This document shows, piece after piece, positions 36,032-45,909 of a DNA stretch of 64,000 nt (positions are counted from its first letter, which is position 1; each line of letters begins with the position of its first letter). The stretch is from Actinomycetes bacterium (GTDB lineage: Bacteria; Actinomycetota; Acidimicrobiia; Acidimicrobiales; Bog-793). The stretch is taken from positions 1-64,000 of the forward strand of contig JAKABW010000005.1 in assembly GCA_021796535.1 (NCBI GenBank). Reading direction: 5' to 3'. A program made the translations under genes and the position numbers. The notes under the pieces were generated by a model. The model was not told where the DNA came from. It saw only the letters and a program-made list of their open reading frames with translations, and made no database searches.

Positions 36032-37582
36032 TCAGCCCTTCGCCGTTATGAACTTATAGTCGACGGGAAGTCCTGCGATCGGAGATAAATTGATGACCGG
36101 AACACGTTTTATCACATTCCCGGCAACGGCCAAATTCAAATACCCCACCGTAGAAAACTTATGTCTCCCCGGCAAGGCAAAGTTGGGTACGGACAGCGAA
36201 AGGTTGATCCTCATATGGGGCCAGGCGGCAATTTTGACTGGATGCCTGGAGGTGCGCAACAATACTCTGGATGTGATCCATTTCGGCAAGACATAACCTA
36301 CCAATCTGTTTTTTTCCGGAATCACATAGGGCACCAGAACTTTTTTTGCCTGTCCCAGCAGCTGCTCATCGGCGGCTGCCGCCTGATAAAGACCGTTGGG
36401 CTGTCCCGTGACGCCGGTGACCACCAATACGTTTTGCGTCCCCACCTTGGTATAGGCGGCAGTCACCAGACAACCTCCGGCATGACCGGTAAAGCCGGAT
36501 TTGACTCCTATAATTCCGTCCCTCCCGAGAGCGGGATTATAATTCGTGATGGTTCCCACCACCGGAAAAGGCAGCGAAGCGTTGCGGACGATGGACCTGA
36601 CGGCCTGATTGGCCATAAGTATCGAGGCCAGCTTGACCTGATCGGCCGCCGTGGATTCAGAACCGCGGTTCACTCCGTTGGTGTCCACGTAGTGGGTTCC
36701 CGTCAGACCGAGCACCCGTGCCTCGGCATTCATTTTGGCGACAAAAGCGGGGATGCTGCCTGCATCCCATTTGGCCAAAACATCTGCTATGTTGTCGCCG
36801 GACGGGATCAAAAGCGCCTCCAAAAGCTGTCTTTCGGTCAGCAATTCGCCGTTTACAACTTTTACGTTGCTCAAGTCGTTTTGGTCGTCATAAATATATT
36901 CGGCGACATCCGCCTGATTGATCCTGACGGCCGGACCGCTTTCGTTCGGTCGGAGAGGATGATCCTTCAGAACGATATAAGCCGTCATCATTTTGGTAAG
37001 ACTGGCTATCGGCACCGTCTTTTGCACGGGCGAAGAAGACACCAGCCCTTCTCCCATCACATAAACAGCACCCTCCCCGGTTTTTGGCCAGACGAAGCGG
37101 GAGGGAGCGCCTTTTACCACCAACAAGTTTCTCACCGTAAGACGGGCTCCGGAAGCCTTGGCAAATACCTTGTGATATTTGATGGATCCCGAAGATCCCA
37201 CCACCGCACTCGTCAGATAAGCCGGCAAAAAAATAAAAATAAAGAGCACGGAACCGGCCATTATTCTGTTTCGCCTTATTTTTTTCCGTCTGAGGGCGCG
37301 ACGTCTCTCGATTTCGGCCAGTCTCTTGGGCGAAAGGGGCGGTCGGGCCAATACGGAGCGGTCTCCGGACACCGCTTTTGGCTTAAGGGAAGCGGGGGGT
37401 TTCTGGCCGTAACGGACGCCCCTCACCACCCTGTCCGATCCCGCCGCGACGCGAACGACGTCTCTCGGAACGGCTCCCGCCGGGCGGGCCACGTCTTTTC
37501 GCACCGGTCCTTTCGTCCCCGGCACGCTCCGCCGCTGAGCCGGGCGGTAACCTCCCGGATCCGAATCGAAACTACCTGACAC
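36032..37582 (-). CDS. D-alanyl-D-alanine carboxypeptidase (S11, PBP5-type)
   Basis: 516 aa from a GTG overlapping the end of ftsK by 11 bases. The first 100 residues are basic, Pro/Arg-rich and cytosolic, followed by one membrane anchor at about 105-127 (MAGSVLFIFIFLPAYL). The extracellular S11 domain has SxxK in IASLTKMMTA, SGDN in LIPSGDNIAD and KSG in GVKSGFTGHAGGC. It trims the terminal D-Ala of peptidoglycan stem peptides. A beta-rich C-terminal region (about 410-516) follows. The position after ftsK suggests a cell-wall/division context. Confidence 0.9.
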   Translation of the reverse strand: MSGSFDSDPGGYRPAQRRSVPGTKGPVRKDVARPAGAVPRDVVRVAAGSDRVVRGVRYGQKPPASLKPKAVSGDRSVLARPPLSPKRLAEIERRRALRRKKIRRNRIMAGSVLFIFIFLPAYLTSAVVGSSGSIKYHKVFAKASGARLTVRNLLVVKGAPSRFVWPKTGEGAVYVMGEGLVSSSPVQKTVPIASLTKMMTAYIVLKDHPLRPNESGPAVRINQADVAEYIYDDQNDLSNVKVVNGELLTERQLLEALLIPSGDNIADVLAKWDAGSIPAFVAKMNAEARVLGLTGTHYVDTNGVNRGSESTAADQVKLASILMANQAVRSIVRNASLPFPVVGTITNYNPALGRDGIIGVKSGFTGHAGGCLVTAAYTKVGTQNVLVVTGVTGQPNGLYQAAAADEQLLGQAKKVLVPYVIPEKNRLVGYVLPKWITSRVLLRTSRHPVKIAAWPHMRINLSLSVPNFALPGRHKFSTVGYLNLAVAGNVIKRVPVINLSPIAGLPVDYKFITAKG

Positions 37583-40214
37583 GGCTCTTCATCTCTTCGA
37601 ATTCTTCCCTGCTCATCAAAACGGAACGGGCTTTCGATCCTTCCGCCGGACCCACGACGCCCTTTTGCTCAAGCAGATCCATCAGCCGACCCGCCCGGGC
37701 AAAACCCACGCGCAGTTTCCTCTGCAACATCGAAGTTGAGCCCATTTGAGCCTGCACGACCAATTCCATCGCCTTTTCCAGCAATTCGTCGTCCGTGCCA
37801 GCGACGGAATCGAGATCGTCGGACGGCAAAGCGCCCTCTTCCCCCTGGATCCCCTCCTGATATTTCGGTTCGCTCTGATTCAGCCAGAATTTGACGGCTT
37901 CCCTGACTTCTTCTTCGGAAACCCACGGACCCTGGATTCTCCTCGGTACGCTGGAGGTGGCCGACAACAGCAAAAGATCCCCTCTGCCTATCAGTCTCTC
38001 CGCCCCCGGCTGGTCCAGAATGACCCTGGAATCGGCCAGAGAAGACACCGAAAAGGCAAGACGGGAAGGAATATTGGCTTTGATGACACCCGTTATCACA
38101 TCAACCGAAGGGCGCTGGGTGGCAATCACCAAATGGATGCCTACGGCCCTTGCCATCTGGGCTATCCGACATATCGAGTCCTCCACGTCCCTGGCCGCCA
38201 CCATCATCAAATCGTTCAGCTCGTCCACGACAACGAGAACGTAGGGAAGCGGCTCAGGAAACGAATTGTCCGATTCTCCGAAATCTCTGCCGGACTGGGC
38301 AAAGACCGGATTACCGTCTTTTGAATCCGAAAGAGGAGCGCCGTACTCTTTTCCCGGGGAAAATACGGTTTCCGGTTCGTCTGCTTCCCCGGGGATGAAC
38401 TTGGCGACAATTGCGTCCATTCTCTCCGCACCCGCGTCGTATTTAAAAAGAGTGCCTTCCAAAATAGCCTGATTGTAGCCCGTGATATCTCTTACTCCGG
38501 CTTCGGCAAGGAGGTCGTAACGCCTTTCCATCTCGGCCACAGCCCAGTTCAAAGCGTTGGCGGCCTTCTTGGGATTGACCACAACGGGGGTCAGCAAATG
38601 AGGCAAGCCGTTGTATTGACCGAGTTCCACACGTTTCGGGTCCACCAGGATCAGGCGGACCTGGTCCGGCGTGGAACGCATCAAAATGGAGGTAAGCAGA
38701 GAATTGATACATGAGGACTTGCCGGCGCCGGTGGCTCCGGCTATAAGCAGGTGCGGCATCTGTGCCAGATTGACCATAACGGCCCTGCCCGCTATGTCCC
38801 TGCCGAGTGCCACGTCCAAAGGATGCGTGGATCTTTTGGCCTCGGGGGAAGAAAGGACCTCCCCCAAAGTCACCAAATGCCGATCCTCGTTGGGAACCTC
38901 CACCCCTATGGCGGATTTCCCGGGGATCGGCGCCAAAATCCTGACATCCGGAGAAGCCATCGCGTAAGCGATGTCTTTGGCCAGACTCGTCACCCGAGCC
39001 ACCTTGACGCCCGCTCCCAACTCGAGTTCGTAGCGCGTGACCGTGGGGCCGGCGGTAAAGCCGGTGAGATGCGTTTCCACCCCGTGGGATGCCAGAGCCG
39101 CTTCCAGCGCCAGTCCCCTCGAGCGGATGGCCTGCCTGTCGATATCTTGTTTGTCCCCCATCTTAAGCAATTTCAATTTGGGCAGCCGCCAAAGAGTCTG
39201 CTTCTTGGCAAACGACAGCAACGAAAGCTGCTCGCCGTGTTCCGCCTCCGCCGACGGCTTTGCTTCGGCGGAAAGAAACGGCTCTTTGCCGCCCGGGAAT
39301 GCGGCGGACGGGAAGTCTCTGTCTTCCCCGGCGGGGGCCGGCAATGCGGTTTCCTCAGCCGGAAAGTCTTGCACGGAAGAGCTCCCGTCGGAAACCCCCC
39401 CGGACAGATCGTCGTCAAAAGCGCCCAAAAACACCCGCGGCGCACTCTTGGAAACGGCGGCGGTATCCGGAGTCGGTCCCGGCAAAACCGGATCGCGCAA
39501 ATAAGCTTCCGCATCTTCCTCCCCGGAGGGTTTTTCGCTTGGCTCCCTCAAAGAAAGAGAGCTTTTGGCCCCCTTTATGACCCCAAAGAACCTTTTGCCA
39601 AATCCCTTGGATACCGATCTGGCCTGCATGGAAACGGATCCGGCGGCGGAAAGAAAAAATACCAGCGCGAAAACAACGGCTGCTCCCGCCGTTCCTATCA
39701 GCGAAGCCGCTCCGACGGCCAAAGCGGATCCGACATAGCCCCCGGCGCCGCCCAAATGCGGAGCGGCGACGGAAAGACGGGGGGATCCGGCGGCAATTGC
39801 CGCCAGTCCGTCTCCCGCGATCCACAGGAAAAACAGGGAGAAAAAGATTCCGGCCAGTCCTCTTCTGGGTTTTTTTGCCGTCAGTGTGATGCCGGAAGCA
39901 AGCATGGACACGGGCAAGATATCCGCGCCCCACCCGAACGCCAGAGCGCCGTACTGACGCAAAAATCTGCCGGTCGGACCCAAAACGTCCAGATAAATTC
40001 CCAAAATAAAGAACAGGGCCAGAATAATTAAAACCCAGCCGGCGATTTCGTCTCCGGCTTTTGAGCGGTTGGGGTCCGCCCGCAAAAATCCGGCTTTTTC
40101 TTCCGAAGGTTTGGCTTTGGCGTTGGGGAGAGTCCTTTTTGCGGCAGACGATGCCCGAGAGACGGATGCGCCCGAAGCCGAGGCTACTGTTTTCTTATTG
40201 GCCCGTCCTGTCAT
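37572..40214 (-). CDS. ftsK: DNA translocase FtsK
   Basis: 880 aa from the ATG at 40214 (MTGRANKK); the track start adds 27 codons unlike the family. Four membrane helices lie in residues 45-200, then a variable acidic linker (about 220-370). The motor follows: GAGVKVARVTSLAKDIA, Walker A AGATGAGKSSC (about 490), ARDVEDSICRIAQMARAVGIH and Walker B VVVDELND (about 663), then the QRPSVDVITGVIKANIPSR segment. A gamma winged helix ends the protein (about 810-880, SMLQRKLRVGFARAGRLMDLLE). It pumps chromosome DNA at the septum. A polar insertion of about 60 residues lies just before Walker B. Confidence 0.95.
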   Translation of the reverse strand: MTGRANKKTVASASGASVSRASSAAKRTLPNAKAKPSEEKAGFLRADPNRSKAGDEIAGWVLIILALFFILGIYLDVLGPTGRFLRQYGALAFGWGADILPVSMLASGITLTAKKPRRGLAGIFFSLFFLWIAGDGLAAIAAGSPRLSVAAPHLGGAGGYVGSALAVGAASLIGTAGAAVVFALVFFLSAAGSVSMQARSVSKGFGKRFFGVIKGAKSSLSLREPSEKPSGEEDAEAYLRDPVLPGPTPDTAAVSKSAPRVFLGAFDDDLSGGVSDGSSSVQDFPAEETALPAPAGEDRDFPSAAFPGGKEPFLSAEAKPSAEAEHGEQLSLLSFAKKQTLWRLPKLKLLKMGDKQDIDRQAIRSRGLALEAALASHGVETHLTGFTAGPTVTRYELELGAGVKVARVTSLAKDIAYAMASPDVRILAPIPGKSAIGVEVPNEDRHLVTLGEVLSSPEAKRSTHPLDVALGRDIAGRAVMVNLAQMPHLLIAGATGAGKSSCINSLLTSILMRSTPDQVRLILVDPKRVELGQYNGLPHLLTPVVVNPKKAANALNWAVAEMERRYDLLAEAGVRDITGYNQAILEGTLFKYDAGAERMDAIVAKFIPGEADEPETVFSPGKEYGAPLSDSKDGNPVFAQSGRDFGESDNSFPEPLPYVLVVVDELNDLMMVAARDVEDSICRIAQMARAVGIHLVIATQRPSVDVITGVIKANIPSRLAFSVSSLADSRVILDQPGAERLIGRGDLLLLSATSSVPRRIQGPWVSEEEVREAVKFWLNQSEPKYQEGIQGEEGALPSDDLDSVAGTDDELLEKAMELVVQAQMGSTSMLQRKLRVGFARAGRLMDLLEQKGVVGPAEGSKARSVLMSREEFEEMKSRVR

Positions 40215-40317
40215 ATTTGTTCTGCTTTTCGGTGCGTTCGTCACAATAACATTAAAACTTACACTATTTATAACCTGATATTGAGTTATATACAAGCACC
40301 CGCGGCAAAAGATAACC

Positions 40318-42288
40318 TCAATTGCGCAAGATGATGTCCAGAGGGTTTTTGATGGTGGGCATCACCAGAGATACCTGAATCGGATTTTTCCACATCAAAA
40401 TTCTGTAAGGACCGTCCGTCATTTGAGTCTTGGGTACTCCGTATGTTTTCTCCGCTGACAGCGTGTTTACTTTGCGCCAAGGCTGGTAAAGGTTGTAAAT
40501 AAAGAATTGGAATTGATGCCCGGCGTACCAATTCTCGGTGGACTGACGCCCGTAACGTCGCAGTCTGTCGGCGGCGGCGTTCGTGACGGGTCTTATGGCG
40601 ACTCTGCCTTTTGATTCCACGGTGACGATGGAGGAAACCCAATAAGCGCCCACCCCTTGGGTCAGTCCTTTTGCCTCCAGGTAAGTTACCAGCCCTTTGA
40701 GAGGCTGGGAAGCTGCCGGCAGAGCCATTTCGTTTTTGACCTGCACGGCGCCGGCGATAAGCGACAGAAAGGTGACCAACGGTATTATTGCCACAAAGGA
40801 ATACCTAAAAAACTTTTTCCCAAAAAAACTTTTTGTGCGATCCGCGCCGCGTGCCGGATTCTGCCCGGCCGGTTCTTTTTCCAAATGCATGGGGGTTTGC
40901 TCCGGCTCGAACAGGGAAGAAGTCTGAGGTTCGCTTTGTCCGACATCTGACAGATAATCATTTTGTGCGGCAAGCGGGTAGGAAAACCCGTCGCCCGCCC
41001 CGACCACGGGAAACACGCCCACGGCAGAAGAAACGGCGGATTGCCGTGAGGAAACACTTTTTGCCGCCACAGCCCGGATGGGGCGCAAAGAGGAAAAAGA
41101 GTGCGACGGGAAATGACTTTCCTGTCTTTTGTCTGAAATAGCCGCCAAGGCATAACCGAGCACCCTCCCGGTCAGGACGACGGCAAAAAATATCGCCGGA
41201 TCCATGTACTTTGAATACTGGGTATTGTTGCTGGTCGCCCCTCCGATAAAAGTCACGAAGTCGGCGAATATACCGAGCAAAAGCAGGTCGTTGAAGTGCC
41301 ATTCCTTGGGATCTGCGTTGAAATTGCCTTTATTGCCCCTGAAAATCGCAACCACAGTGTTGCCCAAAGAAAACAACACGACGGCACATATCACAAACAG
41401 CATCACGGCGCGCAAAACTTCCGGAAGCAGGTCGGCATTGGAAGGAGCGGAGGAAATGGAACCGACGCCGAACATGGCCGCCATGCGTCTCGGGATATAA
41501 CCTACGTTTGCGCCGATTTGCGACAACTTCAACGGTATGTTTCTGTTGACCAGTTCAAAAGTACCGAAAACATCGGCCAAGAGACGCAACCCTATCGCCA
41601 GCGGCATGCTGAGCAAACCGGCAAAAAATGTTTTGGAACCGGCAGAAAACTTCCTGCTCCGCAGCATGGCCACTATCCCGCTTATGACAATTGCAGAAAC
41701 GCCGAAATCCACCAAAAGCAGGTCACCCAGCAGCGCTATTGCCAAAATAAAAGTGGCCAAAACCGCCGAAGGCCAAGTTTGCCGCCTGCCGAGTAAGGCA
41801 AATGCCGCCAGACAATACAGCACGGTGGCCACGTGCCAGGGCCCCTGCAGAAAGTAGTAACTAAGATCCGGACTCGGCAAGGCCAGACAGATCAGCACCA
41901 AAAGCGGACCGAAGAACCCAACCGGCTTTTTGTCCGGTCTGTAGACCAGCAAAACCGCGGCCGCTATCGTCATCGCGGCGATAAAAGACGGCGTCAGGGT
42001 CAGCAGTGCCGGCCCGAAGCCCACTATTTTAATCAAAAGTGCGTTAAACATCGCGTCCAGAGTCCAAAAAGAATCCAGCGACATGGACCAGCCGCGCAGC
42101 AACCAATTGCCGCGCGAGATGGAGAGACCTTCCAAAATGACGGTGGCCCCGTCCGAGTCACCGGGAACATACCTTGTGGATATGGCGTTTAGAAAAGGGG
42201 TCAGTACCGCCGTGATGGCAACAAAAGTGAAAAGCCTGTAGAAAAAAATCTTGAGCTTGGCTTCCCCGGCGGACACATCACGGTTCAT
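40318..42288 (-). CDS. Large multi-pass membrane protein of unknown role, GT-C-like
   Basis: 656 aa; its ATG overlaps the rnj stop by four bases. About ten transmembrane helices fill residues 15-380. The first loop has YVPGDSDGATVILEGLSI with acidic residues after helix 1, as in GT-C glycosyltransferases. A low-complexity Ser/Glu/Pro cytosolic segment (about 385-490) is followed by one more helix and an extracellular C-terminal domain of about 140 residues. I do not recognise a specific family. It is related in general design to the 29.5-33.3 kb pair, but sequence identity is not evident by eye. Confidence 0.55.
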   Translation of the reverse strand: MNRDVSAGEAKLKIFFYRLFTFVAITAVLTPFLNAISTRYVPGDSDGATVILEGLSISRGNWLLRGWSMSLDSFWTLDAMFNALLIKIVGFGPALLTLTPSFIAAMTIAAAVLLVYRPDKKPVGFFGPLLVLICLALPSPDLSYYFLQGPWHVATVLYCLAAFALLGRRQTWPSAVLATFILAIALLGDLLLVDFGVSAIVISGIVAMLRSRKFSAGSKTFFAGLLSMPLAIGLRLLADVFGTFELVNRNIPLKLSQIGANVGYIPRRMAAMFGVGSISSAPSNADLLPEVLRAVMLFVICAVVLFSLGNTVVAIFRGNKGNFNADPKEWHFNDLLLLGIFADFVTFIGGATSNNTQYSKYMDPAIFFAVVLTGRVLGYALAAISDKRQESHFPSHSFSSLRPIRAVAAKSVSSRQSAVSSAVGVFPVVGAGDGFSYPLAAQNDYLSDVGQSEPQTSSLFEPEQTPMHLEKEPAGQNPARGADRTKSFFGKKFFRYSFVAIIPLVTFLSLIAGAVQVKNEMALPAASQPLKGLVTYLEAKGLTQGVGAYWVSSIVTVESKGRVAIRPVTNAAADRLRRYGRQSTENWYAGHQFQFFIYNLYQPWRKVNTLSAEKTYGVPKTQMTDGPYRILMWKNPIQVSLVMPTIKNPLDIILRN

Positions 42289-43937
42289 TCCATCACTACC
42301 ATCGGTATGACTATCGGCCGGCGCTTGGTGTATTCGTAAATCAATTTAGAAATTTCGCGCTTGATGATTCTCTTTATTTCAACGGGGTCGGCACTTTGAG
42401 CCACAAGGGCATACGTTACGGCTTCTCTGATTACGCCGAGTGCCTGTGGCAAAAAAATTTCCTCCTCTCCCGCACCCAGCCATCCGCGAGAGGTTATGCA
42501 CGGCTCGCCTACTATTTTCTCTCCGGAAACCGCCACAGCAATCGTCACGACGCCGTCCGATGCCAAAAACCGCCTGTCGCGCAAAACGTCTTTCATTTCG
42601 CCTATGGTCCCGTCGACATACACATAAGGGGCGGGAATTTTATTGACTATCTTTACGCTGTCGTCTTCCAGCAAAACCTGATCGCCGTCCTCGCAAATCA
42701 CTATATTTTCTTGCTTTACCCCGGCCTCCGCGGCAAGACCGGCGTGAGCCAGCAAATGTTTGCGTTCCCCGTGAACAGGTATGAAACAGCGGGGTGCCGC
42801 TATATTGAGAAGAGTCGCCAATTCGCCCCTGCTGGCGTGCCCGCTGGCATGCACATGAGCTACTTCCGAATCTATGACTTCTACATTCTTTCTGGCCAAA
42901 TTGTTCATTACTTCAGCGACCGACCATTCGTTACCGGGAATAACATGCGATGAAAGTACAACCAAATCATTGTCGGTAAGTGTTATGTTTTTGTTTTCTC
43001 CGGATGCTAAAAGAGTTAAGACTGACATGGGTTCGCCCTGCGAACCCGTAGAGATGACGCAAATTTCGCCCGGTTGGTAATTGCCAGCCGATTCGATGTC
43101 TATCAGTACGTTGCCGGGGATATCGATAATGCCGATCTCTTTTGCTATGGATACGCTTCTCAACATAGAGCGGCCCACCAGAGCGACCTTGCGTCCGCTC
43201 TTTACGGATGCGTTGATCAATTGCTGTATCCTGTGGATGTGGGAGGCAAAACACGCCACGATGACTCGCATGTCGGCGTGTGCCATAAAAATGGCTTCCA
43301 GGACTTTCCCCACGCCGGACTCGCTGTCCGTAAAACCGGGTTTGTCGGCATTTGTGGAATCTGCAAGCAGCAGCGTGATGCCTTCTTCTTTGGCAATCTG
43401 ACCTATGCGGCCCAAATCAATTTTCCTGTTGTCCACCGGGGAAAGATCTATTTTAAAATCTCCCGAGTGGAGTATGACCCCCGAATCGGTGTGAACGGCC
43501 ACGGCAAATGCACAGGGGACAGAATGGGTAACGGGAATGAATTCCACGTCAAAGGCACCTATGATCCGTCTTTCTCCGTCTTTTACCACAACAAGCTTAT
43601 CGTGCAAAGAAATACCGGCTTCTTCGATCCTGCCCCGCGCTGTTTCCAAAGTAAAAGCGGATCCGAACAGCCTGGTGTCAACGTTTTTTAGCAGATATGG
43701 CAAAGCCCCCACGTGGTCTTCGTGTCCGTGTGTCAGCACGATGCCGTCAATGTTGTCTTTCCGCTCCAAAATATACGAAAAATCCGGCAACACCAAGTCC
43801 ACTCCGGGCATGTCGGGATTGGGAAACATGATTCCGCAATCCAATATCAAGAGACGCCCGTTTTTTTCCAAAACAGCGCAATTCCTGCCTATTTCCCCCA
43901 AACCGCCCAAAAATGTTATTTTGATCTCTTTGTTCAA
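42285..43937 (-). CDS. rnj: Ribonuclease J
   Basis: 550 aa from the TTG at 43937, which overlaps the dapA stop (TTGA) and has GGACAG six bases upstream; the ATG at 44000 in the track would overlap dapA by 67 bases. Metallo-beta-lactamase RNase: FLGGLGEIGRNC start, HGHEDH at 70-75, the HSGDFKID segment, the beta-CASP domain with HASGHASRGEL and FIPVHGERKHL, then a C-terminal domain. It does 5'-3' exo- and endonucleolytic RNA processing. The dapA-rnj order is the actinobacterial one. Confidence 0.95.
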   Translation of the reverse strand: MNKEIKITFLGGLGEIGRNCAVLEKNGRLLILDCGIMFPNPDMPGVDLVLPDFSYILERKDNIDGIVLTHGHEDHVGALPYLLKNVDTRLFGSAFTLETARGRIEEAGISLHDKLVVVKDGERRIIGAFDVEFIPVTHSVPCAFAVAVHTDSGVILHSGDFKIDLSPVDNRKIDLGRIGQIAKEEGITLLLADSTNADKPGFTDSESGVGKVLEAIFMAHADMRVIVACFASHIHRIQQLINASVKSGRKVALVGRSMLRSVSIAKEIGIIDIPGNVLIDIESAGNYQPGEICVISTGSQGEPMSVLTLLASGENKNITLTDNDLVVLSSHVIPGNEWSVAEVMNNLARKNVEVIDSEVAHVHASGHASRGELATLLNIAAPRCFIPVHGERKHLLAHAGLAAEAGVKQENIVICEDGDQVLLEDDSVKIVNKIPAPYVYVDGTIGEMKDVLRDRRFLASDGVVTIAVAVSGEKIVGEPCITSRGWLGAGEEEIFLPQALGVIREAVTYALVAQSADPVEIKRIIKREISKLIYEYTKRRPIVIPMVVME

Positions 43938-44845
43938 CGGCTGCTGTCCGTCCTGCTTTGCATATCGCTCAAGATATCCCCGGCCAGGTCCGGAAGCCAT
44001 GGCTCATAGGCGCCCAGAGGCAAACGACAGGGTCCGGAGGGAAGACCCATTGCCTTCAGCATGGCTTTGGTGGGAAGAGGGTTGGGATGCACTTCCCCAG
44101 TCTCAAACTCATAAGACGGAATCAGCAATTGGTTCAGGCTTACGGCTTTCTCGATATTGCCGGACATGAATTGTCCGATCATCTCCTTCATGATGACACC
44201 GCACCAGTGCGAAGCGACGCTTATCACGCCGACGGCTCCCACGCTGAGAAGGGGAAGCGTCAAAGCGTCGTCGCCGGAGTAACAAAAAAATCCCCCGGGT
44301 GCATCCTTTATCAACTTGGCGGTCTCCCCGACATCCTGGGCGGCGTCTTTCAGGCAGGTAATATTTTTTGCCTCTTTGGCCAGCCCCAGGATCGTCGCCG
44401 TCGATACTTTTCTGCCGGTGCGGACCGGGATGTCGTAGATAATGACTTCCAGATCCCCTGCCGCTTCTGCAACAGCCAGGAAATGGCTTTTTATGCCGCT
44501 TTGATTGGGACGCGAATAATAAGGAGCCACCGCCAAAATACCTGCCGCTTTCGTTGCGTGAACCGCTTTTGTCAGTTCGACGGAATGGCGGGTATCGTTG
44601 GAAGTGGAACCGACGATCACCGGCACGGTGACGGCTGCGCTGACGGCTTCGTAAAGATCCGTTCTTTCTTTGTCGTCCAAAGTGGAAACTTCGCCCGTCG
44701 TGCCGGTTATGGCCAAGGCATCGCTTCCGTTTTCGCCCAGATAACGGGCAAGCCGCACCGCACCGTCGATATCCAAATCTCCCGATTCAAGAAAAGGAGT
44801 TGCCATTGCAGTTATTACTTGTCCAAAAAAAGGATGAGTCCGCAC
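43934..44845 (-). CDS. dapA: 4-hydroxy-tetrahydrodipicolinate synthase
   Basis: 303 aa from a GTG with GGTGG upstream. Aldolase that condenses pyruvate and aspartate semialdehyde in lysine/diaminopimelate synthesis. Schiff-base Lys K166 in NITCLKDAAQ, Tyr Y137 in IIYDIPVRTG and ITGTTGE near residue 47 are all present. It is followed by rnj with a four-base overlap. dapB starts divergently about 200 bases away. Confidence 0.96.
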   Translation of the reverse strand: MRTHPFFGQVITAMATPFLESGDLDIDGAVRLARYLGENGSDALAITGTTGEVSTLDDKERTDLYEAVSAAVTVPVIVGSTSNDTRHSVELTKAVHATKAAGILAVAPYYSRPNQSGIKSHFLAVAEAAGDLEVIIYDIPVRTGRKVSTATILGLAKEAKNITCLKDAAQDVGETAKLIKDAPGGFFCYSGDDALTLPLLSVGAVGVISVASHWCGVIMKEMIGQFMSGNIEKAVSLNQLLIPSYEFETGEVHPNPLPTKAMLKAMGLPSGPCRLPLGAYEPWLPDLAGDILSDMQSRTDSSR

Positions 44846-45052
44846 TTCACCACCAAACTTTGCTACATCTGTTTATTGCCAGCCTATCAGGAAACGGGCT
44901 TGAAAAATTTTATCTTTTGTATTCCCAGATCAACTTTTGCCAAAAGCCGCTTGAACTGCGCTCTGCGGCCCCGGGGTCGGAATAAGGTATAAAAGCCGAA
45001 ATCAATTGCACAAATTGACGTGGCGCCCTTCTCCAAAACTTAGAATACAACT

Positions 45053-45901
45053 ATGACACTTAAAGTAGGCATAAACGGGGTTGCGGGCAAAATGGGCTCG
45101 ACAACAAAAGCGGCGCTGCAAAAAGAGCCGTCGCTGGAACTTAGATGCGAAATAGATCAGAGGTTTTCCGGCAAAGAAAGTTCCCCGGCGGACGCTTACG
45201 GAAGCGGCGAGAAATGTCTCCAAGCCGCTTCGCTCGATAACCTGGAGAGGCTTTGTGTCGCAAACAACCAAAACCCGCGGGATATGATGGATATTCTGAT
45301 AGATTTTACCGATGCCGAGACTCTTTTTGCCACGGCACTGTGGTGCGTAAAAAGCGGCGTCCATCTGGTTTCGGGCAGCACGGGGCTCTCCGAAGAAAAA
45401 ACAGCACACCTGGAAGCACTTTTTGCCGACCCAAAGGCGCCCAATTGTGTTCTGGCCCCGAATTTCTCAATTTCGGCTCTTGTGCTTATGCATCTCGCCA
45501 AAGTTGCCGCCCCCTACTTCGACAGCGTCGAAATCATCGAATTGCACCACGACGAAAAAAAAGACGCTCCCTCGGGAACGGCTGTCGCGACGGCACGCCA
45601 CATTGCAGGGTCACTGGAAAAAGCGGGGGTCTCTTTGCGGCCGGATCCGACGGAAACGGAAAAAATACAGGGAGCCAGAGGCGCCGAAGCGGCTCACGGG
45701 ATCAAAATACATGCGGTGCGCTTACACGGATTGGTGGCGCACGAAGAAGTGCTTTTCGGCAGCACCGGGCAAAGCCTCACCCTGAGGCAGGACTCCTATG
45801 ACAGAACTTCTTTTATGCCCGGCGTGATGCTGGCGGCAAAATCGGTATCTGAAACACAGGGGATGACCCTGGGCTTGGAAAAATTGCTCAATCTCTCCTG
45901 A
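45053..45901 (+). CDS. dapB: 4-hydroxy-tetrahydrodipicolinate reductase
   Basis: 282 aa. Uses NAD(P)H for the step after DapA. INGVAGKMG is the dinucleotide loop (Val replaces the more usual Ala/Arg), LVSGSTGLS and LAPNFSISALVL are conserved, and ELHHDEKKDAPSGTA carries the catalytic His (165-166) and Lys (170). An insertion around residues 40-75 makes it somewhat longer than usual. Divergent from dapA, convergent with the M16 peptidase gene (8 bases between stops). Confidence 0.95.
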   Translation: MTLKVGINGVAGKMGSTTKAALQKEPSLELRCEIDQRFSGKESSPADAYGSGEKCLQAASLDNLERLCVANNQNPRDMMDILIDFTDAETLFATALWCVKSGVHLVSGSTGLSEEKTAHLEALFADPKAPNCVLAPNFSISALVLMHLAKVAAPYFDSVEIIELHHDEKKDAPSGTAVATARHIAGSLEKAGVSLRPDPTETEKIQGARGAEAAHGIKIHAVRLHGLVAHEEVLFGSTGQSLTLRQDSYDRTSFMPGVMLAAKSVSETQGMTLGLEKLLNLS

Positions 45902-45909
45902 ACAGGGAT

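Noticed and set aside
36161-37579. 472-aa plus-strand ORF opposite the carboxypeptidase gene
   Set aside because: It is fully antisense to a gene with complete S11 motifs, has biased composition and no recognisable domain.
38751-40031. 426-aa plus-strand ORF opposite ftsK
   Set aside because: It is a shadow of ftsK; repetitive Gly/Arg/Gln composition, no domain.
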